A stretch of 64,000 nucleotides of DNA from Micromonospora noduli. GTDB lineage: Bacteria > Actinomycetota > Actinomycetes > Mycobacteriales > Micromonosporaceae. Of the stretch, positions 32,950 through 41,107 are shown in pieces; positions within the stretch are counted from its first letter, which is position 1, and each line of letters starts with the position of its first letter. The stretch is taken from assembly GCF_003264365.1 (NCBI RefSeq), contig NZ_PYAK01000024.1, positions 36,534 through 100,533 on the forward strand, read 5' to 3'. The position numbers and the translations under genes were made by a program. The notes below the pieces were generated by a model, which saw nothing but the letters and a program-made list of their open reading frames with translations, was not told the origin of the DNA and ran no database searches.

Positions 32950-33943
32950 CACCCGCATCGTGCCGGAGACCCGGCTGATGGCCGATGAGGAGCTGTCCGC
33001 CGACGACGCCTGGCACACGCTGCGCGGGCAGGGTGGCTGGCACCTGCTGCGGGACGCGTTCATCCGGTTCCGCTACGGCGACGGGTTCAGCCACTCCCGG
33101 GCCTTCGCGCTGCAACTCTGCCTCGCCGTGGTGCCCTTCCTGATCGCCCTCACCGGCCTGATCAGCGAGCTGGGCGTCGAGGAGGGCGGCCAGGTGGTCG
33201 CCGACACCGTCCTGGCGCTCACCCCCGGCCAGAGCTCGCAGATGGTCTCCGAGCTGCTGGGCGAGGGCGAACGCGTCGAGGACGCCGGGGAGCTGGCGCT
33301 CACCCTCGGTCTGCTCACCGGTCTGTTCGCGCTCACCACCACGATGGCCCAGATCGAGCGGGGCGCCAACCGCATCTACGGCGTCGAGCGGGACCGCCCG
33401 GCCCTGCGCAAGTACCTGCGGGCCGCCGTGCTGGCCGTCACCGCCGGCCTGCCCGCGCTCGCCGGCTTCCTGATCCTGGTGGGCGGCGGCGCGATGGGCG
33501 ACTCGGTCCGCGAACACTATGAGTGGGGCGAACTCGCCAACGGGATCTGGGACGTGATCCGGTTCCCGCTGAGTCTCGCGCTGACCGTCGTCGCCGTGGC
33601 CGTGTTGTTCCGACACGCGCCGCGCCGCAACCAGCCCGGCCTGTCCTGGCTGCTGTTCGGCGCCGGCATCGCCACGGCGTTGTGGTGGCTGGCCAGCCTG
33701 CTGCTCGCCGCGTACGTGCGGTTCAGTGACGGTTTCGGGCAGACCTACGGCGCCCTGACCGGCATGATGGCGCTGCTGCTCTGGGCCAACCTGACCGGGA
33801 TGGCGCTCTTCGGCGGGCTGTCCTTCGCCGCCCAGCTGGAGGCGCTGCGCATCGGTGTGCAGGAGCCCGCCCAACCGGACCTGTGGGAGCCCGACCCGGA
33901 CCGCGCCGAGCTCTACGACACCGGTGACATGTCAGCGCTCTGA
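32942..33943 (+). CDS. YihY/BrkB-family membrane protein
   Basis: 333 residues. About six transmembrane helices form the YihY fold: ALQLCLAVVPFLIALTGL, LGLLTGLFALTTTMAQIE, then GANRIYGVERDRP before the third, with further helices at about 155-180, 190-225, 232-260 and 268-295. An acidic C-terminal tail follows. The start overlaps the lipid kinase gene. The family is of unclear role (sometimes called virulence factor BrkB) and proposed to act in lipid or envelope transport, which fits its neighbours, a lipid kinase and a PAP2 phosphatase. Confidence 0.9.
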   Translation: MSSTRIVPETRLMADEELSADDAWHTLRGQGGWHLLRDAFIRFRYGDGFSHSRAFALQLCLAVVPFLIALTGLISELGVEEGGQVVADTVLALTPGQSSQMVSELLGEGERVEDAGELALTLGLLTGLFALTTTMAQIERGANRIYGVERDRPALRKYLRAAVLAVTAGLPALAGFLILVGGGAMGDSVREHYEWGELANGIWDVIRFPLSLALTVVAVAVLFRHAPRRNQPGLSWLLFGAGIATALWWLASLLLAAYVRFSDGFGQTYGALTGMMALLLWANLTGMALFGGLSFAAQLEALRIGVQEPAQPDLWEPDPDRAELYDTGDMSAL

Positions 33944-34012
33944 CGGCACCGGCGTGTACGACGGACGCGGATCGGGTAAAGCGCCTCGCCAGACAGATAA
34001 GGGAGGTGCGGG

Positions 34013-35503
34013 GTGACCGCGGTCAAAGAGGTGGCTCGCCGTCCGATCGGTCATTTCGCCGAACGGAGCATTGCCGGTCTGGTGGCCGTCACCGGTGCCG
34101 GGGTGGCCTTCGGGCTGCTGTTGTTGCTCGTCCGGGTGCAGTGGAGCCCGTTGCAGGATGTCGACCACGGGCTCGCCGAGTGGTTCAACGGGCTCGTCGC
34201 CCCGCACCACGCGCTGGTCACAGTGCTCCAGGCGGTGACGGACCTGGGCGGCCGACCGATCCTCATCTGGCTGGTCACCATCGCCGTGGTCGGGCTGCTG
34301 ATCCGGCGGCAGCCTCGACTCGCCGTCTACCTGATCATCACGGGGGTCGGTGGCCTGATCCTCGACCCGTCACTGAAGACGCTTGTCGGCCGGCTCCGCC
34401 CGGTCGTGGACGTGCCGATCGCCAGCGCGCCCGGCAACAGCTTCCCGAGCGGGCACGCGCTCGGCTCGTTCGTCGCGTACGGAGCGCTGCTGCTGGTGTT
34501 CCTGCCGGCGATGGCGCCCCGCTGGCGTAAGCCGGCCATCGTCGGCGTCGGTGTGCTGGTGGCACTGGTCGGGCTGACCCGGATCGCGCTGGGCGTGCAC
34601 TTCGTCTCCGACGTGCTGGCCGCCTGGCTGCTCGGGGCCGCCTGGCTGGGCGTCACCGCGTACGCCTTCCGACTGTGGCGGCAGGAGCGTGGCCGGCCGG
34701 TGCCGCCGTTGACCGAGGGCCTGGAGCCGGAGGCGGGGCACGACATCGCCCCCGCCCCGGCCGAGGAACACGTGCTGGCCCATCCCCGCTCGGCGGTGGC
34801 CGAGCTGCTGGTTGGCTGGGTGATCGTGTTCGGCGCGCTGTACGGCTTCGGCACGTACGTCAGCTACCACGCCAAGGGCACCTTCTTCGACACCCTCGAC
34901 ACCAAGGTGCCGCAGTGGTTCGCCGAGCGGCACACCGAGGTGCTGACCGACGTCAGCTGGTGGTGGAGCAAGTTCGGTGACACCCATGCCATCCTGCTGA
35001 TCTCGCTGGTGTTCTGCCCGCTGGTGCTGGCCGTGTGGCGGCGCTGGCGCCCGGTGCTCTTCGTGGCGCTGGCGATGGTGGGGGAGTTGACCCTCTTCCT
35101 CGCGTCGGCCCGCGCGGTCGACCGGCCGCGTCCGCCGGTGGAGAACCTGGACGGGCAGATGCCCACCTCGTCGTTCCCGTCCGGGCACATCGCGGCCACG
35201 ATCTGCGTCTGGCTGGCGATCACCCTCGTCGTCTTCCCGCGTACCGACCGGTGGTGGCGTTGGATCTTCGTGGCGCTGGCCGTGCTCATGCCGGTCGGGG
35301 TGGCCACCTCCCGGATGTACCGGGGGATGCACCACCCGACCGACTTCATGGGCGCGATCCTGCTCTCCGCGCTCTGGATCGGCTTGCTCTACCTGGTGAT
35401 TCGACCGAACGAGGACCTGAAGGAAGGCAACCGACCGGCCATCGAGTCGGAGGACGTGGGCAGCCTCGACGACGAGCTGGCGCGGGCCGGCCGAGCTGAC
35501 TAG
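34013..35503 (+). CDS. Tandem PAP2-family lipid phosphatase
   Basis: 496 residues; GTG 34013 follows GGGAGGTG. Two complete PAP2 units lie in one chain. Unit one (about 1-225) has KTLVGRLRP, NSFPSGHALGS and TRIALGVHFVSDVLA. Unit two (about 265-470) has RAVDRPRP, SSFPSGHIAAT and SRMYRGMHHPTDFMGA. Each contains all three phosphatase motifs, so both sites could be active. Likely substrates are phosphatidic acid, undecaprenyl diphosphate or sugar-lipid phosphates at the outer membrane face. About 11 helices are predicted. Confidence 0.93.
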   Translation: MTAVKEVARRPIGHFAERSIAGLVAVTGAGVAFGLLLLLVRVQWSPLQDVDHGLAEWFNGLVAPHHALVTVLQAVTDLGGRPILIWLVTIAVVGLLIRRQPRLAVYLIITGVGGLILDPSLKTLVGRLRPVVDVPIASAPGNSFPSGHALGSFVAYGALLLVFLPAMAPRWRKPAIVGVGVLVALVGLTRIALGVHFVSDVLAAWLLGAAWLGVTAYAFRLWRQERGRPVPPLTEGLEPEAGHDIAPAPAEEHVLAHPRSAVAELLVGWVIVFGALYGFGTYVSYHAKGTFFDTLDTKVPQWFAERHTEVLTDVSWWWSKFGDTHAILLISLVFCPLVLAVWRRWRPVLFVALAMVGELTLFLASARAVDRPRPPVENLDGQMPTSSFPSGHIAATICVWLAITLVVFPRTDRWWRWIFVALAVLMPVGVATSRMYRGMHHPTDFMGAILLSALWIGLLYLVIRPNEDLKEGNRPAIESEDVGSLDDELARAGRAD

Positions 35504-35514
35504 GCGCCGCCGTC

Positions 35515-36324
35515 GTGCTGCGGGTGATGACCTGGAACATCCGTACCGGCGGCCGGGATCGCGGCGGCCTCGACCGGCTGGATCAGGTGGTCCGGGTCGT
35601 CGGCGAGCAGGCACCGGACGTGCTGGCCCTGCAGGAGTTGCGCGGCTTCGACCGGGACGGGCTGATGGCCGGCATGGCGGGCCGGGTGGGGATGGTTCCC
35701 CACCTGGCCCGGTCCTGCTTCGGGCAGCCGGTGGCGGTGCTGGTCCGGCCGCCGTACCGGATCATTGACGCGGGGTCGGTGCGCCGCCCGTTCCACCACG
35801 CCGCCGCCCGCGTCGTGGTGGCCACGTCCGCCGGCCCGTTCACAGTGCTCGGCACCCACCTCTACCCGTACTCCGGGGGCCGTCGGCGGATGGAGGTCGA
35901 CTGGTTGGTCGCCGCGATGCGCCGCGACCAGGGGCAGCTGACACTGGTCACCGGTGATCTCAACTCGCTCGACCCGAGCGTCGACCACACGGCCCGGCTG
36001 GCCGGCATGCCCACCCTCTACCGGCGGCGGCACCTACGTCGCTCCGGCGGCGCCGTGGACACCCGCGCGATCGCCCGGCTGCTCGCGGCCGGTCTGGTCG
36101 ACCTCTGGCCGTCGGGCAACGTCGACGCGCCGGAGGCCGCCGGCCACACCGTGCCCACCCGGCTCGGCGGGGCCGAGTTCGCCGGGATGCGGTTGGACTA
36201 CCTGCTCGGCAGCCCGGCGGTGGCGCAACGCGTGCACGACTGTCGGGTGATCCGCGACGGCGCGGCGGCCACCGCCTCCGACCACTATCCGCTGCTCGCC
36301 ACGCTGGAGTTGTCTCCCGGCTGA
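35515..36324 (+). CDS. Endonuclease/exonuclease/phosphatase-family protein
   Basis: 269 residues from GTG 35515, 11 bp after the PAP2 stop. The EEP catalytic residues are in order: MTWNIRTGG, LQELRGF (metal Glu), GTHLYPYSGG (His), TGDLNSLDP (Asp/Asn) and the final ASDHYPLL (Asp-His). There is no signal peptide. It may cleave nucleic acid or a phosphodiester/lipid headgroup; position after lipid genes favours a phosphodiesterase, but this is not proven. Confidence 0.88.
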   Translation: MLRVMTWNIRTGGRDRGGLDRLDQVVRVVGEQAPDVLALQELRGFDRDGLMAGMAGRVGMVPHLARSCFGQPVAVLVRPPYRIIDAGSVRRPFHHAAARVVVATSAGPFTVLGTHLYPYSGGRRRMEVDWLVAAMRRDQGQLTLVTGDLNSLDPSVDHTARLAGMPTLYRRRHLRRSGGAVDTRAIARLLAAGLVDLWPSGNVDAPEAAGHTVPTRLGGAEFAGMRLDYLLGSPAVAQRVHDCRVIRDGAAATASDHYPLLATLELSPG

Positions 36325-36337
36325 CGCGTGCGGGGGC

Positions 36338-36457
36338 TCAGAGCACCAGATTCAGCAGGACGGTCAGCACCACCGACGCCACGATCGAGAAGAGAATCAT
36401 CAGGAGGCAGCCGAGGCCCCCGCCGAGCGGGCGGATCTCCGTGTTGCCGAAGCGCAT
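36338..36457 (-). CDS. 39-residue single-span membrane protein
   Basis: ATG 36457 has AGGTGA 5 nt upstream and lies 5 bp after the stop of the hydrolase gene, so it is the last cistron of that operon. The peptide begins MRFGNTEIRPLGGGLGC and continues as one hydrophobic helix (about residues 17-38). No homologous function is known to me. It is too small to be certain, but spacing, ribosome site and composition all support it. Confidence 0.65.
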   Translation of the reverse strand: MRFGNTEIRPLGGGLGCLLMILFSIVASVVLTVLLNLVL

Positions 36458-36462
36458 GATGT

Positions 36463-37338
36463 TCACCTGTCCGTGAGTGCGGGTTGAGGGGCGAGCAGGT
36501 GCCGGATCGCGTCCGCGACGGCAGTTGGGGCGGTGGTGACCACGTTGTGCGCGGCACCGGGAACGACCACCAGGGCCGCCTCCGGCACCAGCCGGGTCGC
36601 CTCGTCCCGCCACCGTTGCGGCACGACCGGGTCGCGGTCGCCGGTCACGACGGCTGTCGGCGCGCTGACCCGGACGAGGTCCGCCTCGATGGCATTCCGC
36701 ACCGAGTGCGACAGCGTGGCAAGGACCCGCCAGGGCCGGGCGTTCCAGACGTCCCGTACCAGGATCGGGGCCTGTAGCGGCGCCTCACGCAGGCTGTCCA
36801 CGAGCCAACGACCGAACTGACCCTGTCGGGACCGGGCCGCCGGGTCACTTGTCGGTCCGGCCAACACCAGCGCGCGTACCGCGTCGGGGTGGGTCGCGGC
36901 GACTGAGGCGGCCACCTCCGCGCCGAACGAGTGCCCCAGCAGGCAGACCGGCGGCAGTTGGTACGCGGCCAGCCAGGCGGCCAGGTGGTCGGCGTGCCGG
37001 CGGACGTCGTACGCGCCCCGGGGGTGTTCGGTGAGCCCGAAGCCGGGCAGGTCCGGCACATACACCTGATGGGTGGTGGCGAGCGCGACGGCCAGCGGGG
37101 TGAGATACCGGTGCGAGACCGCCAGGCCGTGGACCAGCACCACGGGTGGCGCCCCGGTCCCCGGGTCTGCGCTGCGGCGGGTGTGGGTGCGCAGCCCGTC
37201 GACGACCCGCCATTCGCTGGTCAGCCCGCCGGCTGGCCGGGGCGCGGCCATGGCGAGCCGCAGCTCGGCCGGCCCGAACCGGCCGACCGCGCTGCGGAGG
37301 GGCGACCCGGGCGGCCGGGGTGCCGCGCCTCGGTTCAC
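36463..37338 (-). CDS. Alpha/beta-fold hydrolase
   Basis: 291 residues. GTG 37338 overlaps the TGA of the upstream F420 enzyme gene (GTGA), which fixes the start. The catalytic triad is visible: nucleophile Ser in LLGHSFGAEVA, Asp in VVTGDRDPVVP and His in VVPGAAHNVV; the oxyanion region is VLVHGLAVSHRY. The type resembles esterases or epoxide/haloalkane-like hydrolases. Substrate unknown; co-translation with an F420-dependent oxidoreductase suggests a shared catabolic or detoxification route. Confidence 0.9.
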   Translation of the reverse strand: MNRGAAPRPPGSPLRSAVGRFGPAELRLAMAAPRPAGGLTSEWRVVDGLRTHTRRSADPGTGAPPVVLVHGLAVSHRYLTPLAVALATTHQVYVPDLPGFGLTEHPRGAYDVRRHADHLAAWLAAYQLPPVCLLGHSFGAEVAASVAATHPDAVRALVLAGPTSDPAARSRQGQFGRWLVDSLREAPLQAPILVRDVWNARPWRVLATLSHSVRNAIEADLVRVSAPTAVVTGDRDPVVPQRWRDEATRLVPEAALVVVPGAAHNVVTTAPTAVADAIRHLLAPQPALTDR

Positions 37339-38297
37339 AGCTCGCGCAACCGGGGCAGCAGTTGCTCCTGCGCCCAGTCCAGGAACATCGGCTGGCTCTC
37401 CCCACCCACCTGGATGATCGCCACGTGGGTGAAGCCGGCGTCGACGAACTTGCGGAACGCCTCGACGTGCGCGTCCACGTCCGGACCGCAGGAGATGCCC
37501 TCGGCGACGTCCTCCTCGCGGACGAACTGGGTGGCGGCGGCGAAGGACTCCGGGCCGGGCAGGTCGGCGTTGACCTTCCACCCCATTCCGAACCAGCGGA
37601 ACTGGTCGTGCACGATCTTGCGGCACTCCGCCTCGTCGGGGCCGTAGCAGATGGCCACCTGGCCGTAGCGGGGTTGGCCGGCGCCTCCGGCGTCGTCGTA
37701 CATCTCGATGATGTGCCGGTCGGGTTCGGTGGAGATGAGACCGTTGCCGTACTCGGCGGCCAGCGTCGCGGACTGTCGACCGGACGCGGCGACGGCCATC
37801 GGCACCGGCTGGTCCGGGCGGTCCCAGACGTAGGCGTCGGGCACGTCGAAGTGGTTGCCGGAGAAGGTCAGCGTCTCCCCGTTGAGCAACGGCCGGATGA
37901 TCTGCAACGCCTCCTCGAACATCTCGTGCCGCTGCTGGACGTGCGGCCAGCCGCCGACCACGTGCTCGTTCAGGTTCTCCCCGGCGCCCAGGCCCAGGGT
38001 GAACCGACCGTCGGAGAGCGCGCCGATGGTGCTGGCTTTCTGCGCGACCACGGCCGGGTGGTAGCGGCGGATCGGGCAGGTCACGAACGACATCAGCTGC
38101 GCGCGGGAGGTGGCGTGGGCGACCGCGCCGAGCACCGACCAGGCGTACGGGGAGTGGCCCTGGGAGTCCAGCCAGGGGTAGTAGTGGTCGGACATCACCA
38201 GTTGGTCGAAACCAGCCGCCTCGGCCCGTACCGCATGGTCCACTAGCTGCTTGGGCCCGGCCTGCTCGCTCATCAGGGTGTAGCCGACGCTGACCAT
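37335..38297 (-). CDS. F420-dependent LLM-class oxidoreductase (TIGR03557/G6PDH-like)
   Basis: 320 residues. The TIM-barrel LLM family signature MVSVGYTLMSEQAGPKQLVDHAVRAE is N-terminal (first 20 shared with F420-dependent glucose-6-phosphate dehydrogenase-like proteins). Other conserved parts are FDQLVMSDHYYPW, ALSDGRFTLGLGAGENLNEHV and the C-terminal FTHVAIIQVGG. It should transfer hydride between coenzyme F420 and an alcohol/aldehyde-type substrate. It heads a three-gene operon with a hydrolase and a micro-membrane protein. Confidence 0.92.
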   Translation of the reverse strand: MVSVGYTLMSEQAGPKQLVDHAVRAEAAGFDQLVMSDHYYPWLDSQGHSPYAWSVLGAVAHATSRAQLMSFVTCPIRRYHPAVVAQKASTIGALSDGRFTLGLGAGENLNEHVVGGWPHVQQRHEMFEEALQIIRPLLNGETLTFSGNHFDVPDAYVWDRPDQPVPMAVAASGRQSATLAAEYGNGLISTEPDRHIIEMYDDAGGAGQPRYGQVAICYGPDEAECRKIVHDQFRWFGMGWKVNADLPGPESFAAATQFVREEDVAEGISCGPDVDAHVEAFRKFVDAGFTHVAIIQVGGESQPMFLDWAQEQLLPRLREL

Positions 38298-38671
38298 CCT
38301 GGTATCCCCTCTCGCTGACGGATCGTTCCCGGGATACCCCGGTGCACGGCGGTCAACCCTCCCGTCCGGTTCGGCTGCCGCAGTGCTTGACGGATCCCGG
38401 CCGCCTGCCTACCGTCGGTCTTAACCGGTTAAGAGCCGGGTGTGGCGCACATCCTGTGGTGGGGATGACCGCCCCGTGACGGCCCGCGTCCGCGTGGGCC
38501 GTTGCGGCTGTCCGGGCTGCGGGCCCGTCAACTGAACCGGTTGCGAGGATCAATCCATCGTCCTACGCTGATGCCTGCGCCGGGAGCCGGGCGCGGCTGC
38601 CGGGCTGCAGCCGCCTTCCCCTGTCACGTCCCACCCCTGTCGGGCACCGGGGGTCCTCCCTGAGGAAGGCC
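38298..38671. other. Intergenic region upstream of the mannanase
   Basis: 374 bp without a gene. It holds the divergent promoters of the F420 operon and the mannanase, a 16-bp palindrome at 38419 and a second AACCGGTT at 38537-38544. Confidence 0.6.
38419..38434. promoter_or_regulatory. Candidate operator TCTTAACCGGTTAAGA
   Basis: A perfect 16-bp palindrome with a central CG, the form bound by LacI-family regulators. The core AACCGGTT recurs at 38537. No regulator gene is adjacent. Confidence 0.55.
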
Positions 38672-40048
38672 ATGAAGACTCGACTCTCCGCCGCCGGCGC
38701 GACAGTGCTCGCGTTGCTCGTCACCGTGCTGGCGTTCGGCCAGCCGGCACACGCAGCGGCCGGTTTCTCCGTCGCTGGCGGCAAGTTGTACGACGCCAAC
38801 GGCGCCGAATTCATCATGCGCGGCGTCAACCACGCGCACACCTGGTACCCGCAGCAGACCAGCTCGTTCGTCGACGTCAAGGCGCTCGGCGCGAACACCG
38901 TGCGGGTGGTGCTCTCCAGCGGCGACCGGTGGACCCGCAACACCAACGCCGACGTCGCCAACGTCATCTCGCTCTGCAAGGCCAACCGGCTGATCTGCGT
39001 GCTGGAGGTGCACGACACCACCGGGTACGGCGAGCAGAGCGGCGCGATCACCCTCGACCGCGCCGTCGACTACTGGCTCAGCCTCGCCGACGTCCTCGCC
39101 GGCCAGGAGAGGTACGTCATCGTCAACATCGGCAACGAGCCGTACGGCAACCAGAACTACGCCTCGTGGGCCACCGACAACGCCAATGCGATCAAGCGCC
39201 TGCGGGCCGGCGGGTTGACCCACACGATCATGGTGGACGCGCCGAACTGGGGGCAGGACTGGTCGTTCACCATGCGCGACAACGCCGCGTCGGTCTTCGC
39301 CGCCGACCCGGCCCGCAACACAGTGTTCTCCATCCACATGTACGGGGTGTTCGACACCGCCGCGGAGATCAGCGACTACCTGGGTCGGTTCCGCACCGCC
39401 GGGCTGCCCATCGTGGTCGGTGAGTTCGGCTTCAACCACTCCGACGGGAACCCGGACGAGGACGCCATCCTCGCGTACAGCCAGGCCAACGGGATCGGCT
39501 GGCTGGGCTGGTCGTGGAGCGGCAACGGCGGCGGCGTCGAGTATCTCGACCTGGCCACCAACTTCAACCCGGCGAGCCTGACCGACTGGGGTCAGCGCCT
39601 CTTCAACGGCGTCAACGGCATCCGGCAGACCGCCCGCGAGGCCAGCGTCTTCGGCGGCACCCCTCCACCGACGACGCCTCCGCCGACCACCCCACCTCCG
39701 ACGACGCCTCCGCCGACCACGCCGCCACCGACGACGCCCCCGCCGAACGGTGGCTGCACGGCGACGTACACGGTGACCAACCAGTGGCAGGGCGGTTTCC
39801 AGGGTGAGGTACGGGTGACCGCCGGCACGAGGGCGATCACCGGCTGGACCGCCGGGTGGACCTTCGCCAACGGCCAGCGCGTCACCCAGTCGTGGAATGT
39901 GGCCCTCACCAGCAGCGGAACCACGGTGAGCGCCCGCAACACGGACTACAACGGACGGCTGGCCGCCGGGGCCAGTGCCAGCTTCGGCTTCCTCGGCAGT
40001 TGGACCGGCACCAACAGCCTGCCGGTCGTGAGCTGCACGGCGAGCTGA
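38672..40048 (+). CDS. Secreted GH5 (subfamily 8-like) beta-mannanase with CBM2
   Basis: 458 residues. The signal peptide is about 1-28 (cleavage after AHA). The catalytic TIM barrel (about 31-320) has acid/base Glu156 in NIGNEPYGN and nucleophile Glu251 in VVGEFGFNH. GVNHAHTWYP and VLEVHDTTGYGE match GH5_8 endo-1,4-beta-mannanases rather than cellulases. A TPPPTTPPP linker (about 323-357) joins a CBM2 (about 360-458) with conserved Trp residues for cellulose binding. It hydrolyses mannan or glucomannan outside the cell. The ribosome site is GAGGAAGG. Confidence 0.92.
   Translation: MKTRLSAAGATVLALLVTVLAFGQPAHAAAGFSVAGGKLYDANGAEFIMRGVNHAHTWYPQQTSSFVDVKALGANTVRVVLSSGDRWTRNTNADVANVISLCKANRLICVLEVHDTTGYGEQSGAITLDRAVDYWLSLADVLAGQERYVIVNIGNEPYGNQNYASWATDNANAIKRLRAGGLTHTIMVDAPNWGQDWSFTMRDNAASVFAADPARNTVFSIHMYGVFDTAAEISDYLGRFRTAGLPIVVGEFGFNHSDGNPDEDAILAYSQANGIGWLGWSWSGNGGGVEYLDLATNFNPASLTDWGQRLFNGVNGIRQTAREASVFGGTPPPTTPPPTTPPPTTPPPTTPPPTTPPPNGGCTATYTVTNQWQGGFQGEVRVTAGTRAITGWTAGWTFANGQRVTQSWNVALTSSGTTVSARNTDYNGRLAAGASASFGFLGSWTGTNSLPVVSCTAS
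39661..39748 (+). repeat. In-frame tandem repeat encoding the Pro/Thr linker
   Basis: About five copies of an 18-bp CC(G/A)ACGACGCC-type unit encode TPPPTT. Such repeats expand and contract easily. Confidence 0.7.
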
Positions 40049-40103
40049 CCGTCGGACCGGTGGCCGGGTCCGCGCCGGACCCGGCCACCGGAAACCGTCC
40101 TGG

Positions 40104-40424
40104 TCAGTGCTCCCCGGCCAGGTTCACGATGACCACCCCGGCAATGATCAGTGCGATGCCGGTGAGCTTGGCGAACCCCACCGACTCACCCAGGAACACC
40201 GCCCCGATCGCCACGATGGCCGCGGTGCCCAGACCCGACCAGAGGGCGTACGCCACCCCCACGGGGATCTCCTTGACGGCCTGGGCCAGCAGGAGGAACG
40301 CCAGCGCGTAGCCGCCGAGGCACGCCACCGTCGGCCAGAGCCGACTGAACCCGGCGGTGCTCTTGATCAGGCTGGTCGCCACCACCTCGGCGAGGATGGC
40401 GATCCCCAGCAGCACGTACGCCAT
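40104..40424 (-). CDS. Small multidrug resistance (SMR/QacE-type) efflux protein
   Basis: 106 residues from ATG 40424 with AAGGGGA upstream. Four transmembrane helices; the essential Glu is at position 13 (AILAEVVATSLIK). Family signatures are KEIPVGVAYALWSGLGTAAI and AKLTGIALIIAGVVIVNL. It forms dual-topology dimers that exchange protons for lipophilic cations or guanidinium-like compounds. It stands alone here, without the usual second SMR subunit. Confidence 0.93.
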   Translation of the reverse strand: MAYVLLGIAILAEVVATSLIKSTAGFSRLWPTVACLGGYALAFLLLAQAVKEIPVGVAYALWSGLGTAAIVAIGAVFLGESVGFAKLTGIALIIAGVVIVNLAGEH

Positions 40425-40642
40425 TCGTCCCCTTGGTCCTTCGTGGTCGATGAGCCTGTCGCCACCCAGGCTAGTGCCGGCGATGTCCCCGCCCGGCCGG
40501 CCTGTCGACGTCGCGCCGATCCGTGGGCGTCCGGCCAATCCGCGGGCATGCGGCGATCCGTTGGCATCCGGCCGACCCGTCGCGTGGCGTCCGTGCGGCC
40601 CGGAGAGTGACGTCCGTGCGGCCTCGGCATCTGTCACAGAAC

Positions 40643-40671
40643 GCCTTTGGAGCTGATGTCACAAACGAATC
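40643..40671 (+). repeat. 29-bp dispersed repeat, copy A
   Basis: Begins GCCTTTGGAGCTGATG and ends AAACGAATC. It differs from copy C (52574, opposite strand) at one base. Internally GTCACAA pairs with TTGTGAC just beyond it. Confidence 0.75.
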
Positions 40672-40747
40672 GGTTGTGACGACGAAGCAGACTTCGCCAA
40701 CGATCAGACCCCATTGACGAGTCAGACTTCGTCATCGGATTGGCCCG

Positions 40748-40801
40748 GCGCCCTTCGCCCTTCGCCTGGCGCCCTTCGCCTGGCGCCCTTCGCCTGGCGC
40801 C
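40748..40801 (+). repeat. 14-bp tandem repeat
   Basis: Three or more units of GGCGCCCTTCGCCT. They read through no credible gene. Confidence 0.75.
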
Positions 40802-40811
40802 CGGCCCGGTG

Positions 40812-40842
40812 GATGAATCGTTTACGGCATCAGCTCCAAAGC
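40812..40842 (-). repeat. 29-bp dispersed repeat, copy B
   Basis: On the minus strand it reads GCTTTGGAGCTGATGCCG then TAAACGATTC, an imperfect copy of A. With A it bounds a 200-bp segment as inverted ends. Confidence 0.65.
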
Positions 40843-40871
40843 CGACCCGGCACCCCATCCCACCCGCGCCG

Positions 40872-40952
40872 CCGCTGTTGCGGGCCGCGCCGCTGTTGCG
40901 GGCCGCGCCGCTGTTGCGGGCCGCGCCGCTGTTGCGGGCCGCGCCGCTGTTC
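40872..40952 (+). repeat. 18-bp tandem repeat
   Basis: Four perfect head-to-tail copies of CCGCTGTTGCGGGCCGCG and a partial fifth. There are no spacers. Confidence 0.85.
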
Positions 40953-41000
40953 CTCGCGCTGTCGCCCCCGGCAGTGGCGTGGGAGAGGCTCGCAGGGTAG

Positions 41001-41045
41001 ATCTTGGACACTTTCCGTTCGGCGCTGACGGAAACTGTCCAAGAT
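41001..41045. terminator. Terminator of the ECF sigma factor gene
   Basis: 18-bp arms (ATCTTGGACACTTTCCGT and near-complement, one mismatch) with a 9-nt loop lie 63 bp past the sigma gene stop. Confidence 0.7.
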
Positions 41046-41107
41046 TGCCAGCTGTGGCGGGGGAAGCTGCCTGGGTCGCGCCGCGGGGGACCAGTTGATC
41101 TCTGCCT

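Larger units (their letters stand above)
40425..41107. other. Repeat-rich non-coding block
   Basis: 683 bp with no supportable gene. It contains a pair of 29-bp repeats in opposite orientation (40643 and 40812), two tandem-repeat tracts (40748 and 40872) and an 18-bp-arm hairpin (41001-41045). Composition is uneven, with an AT-richer patch at 40640-40735. Confidence 0.7.

Noticed and set aside
40872..40952. CRISPR-like array
   Set aside because: The 18-bp units are head-to-tail without spacers and no cas genes are present.
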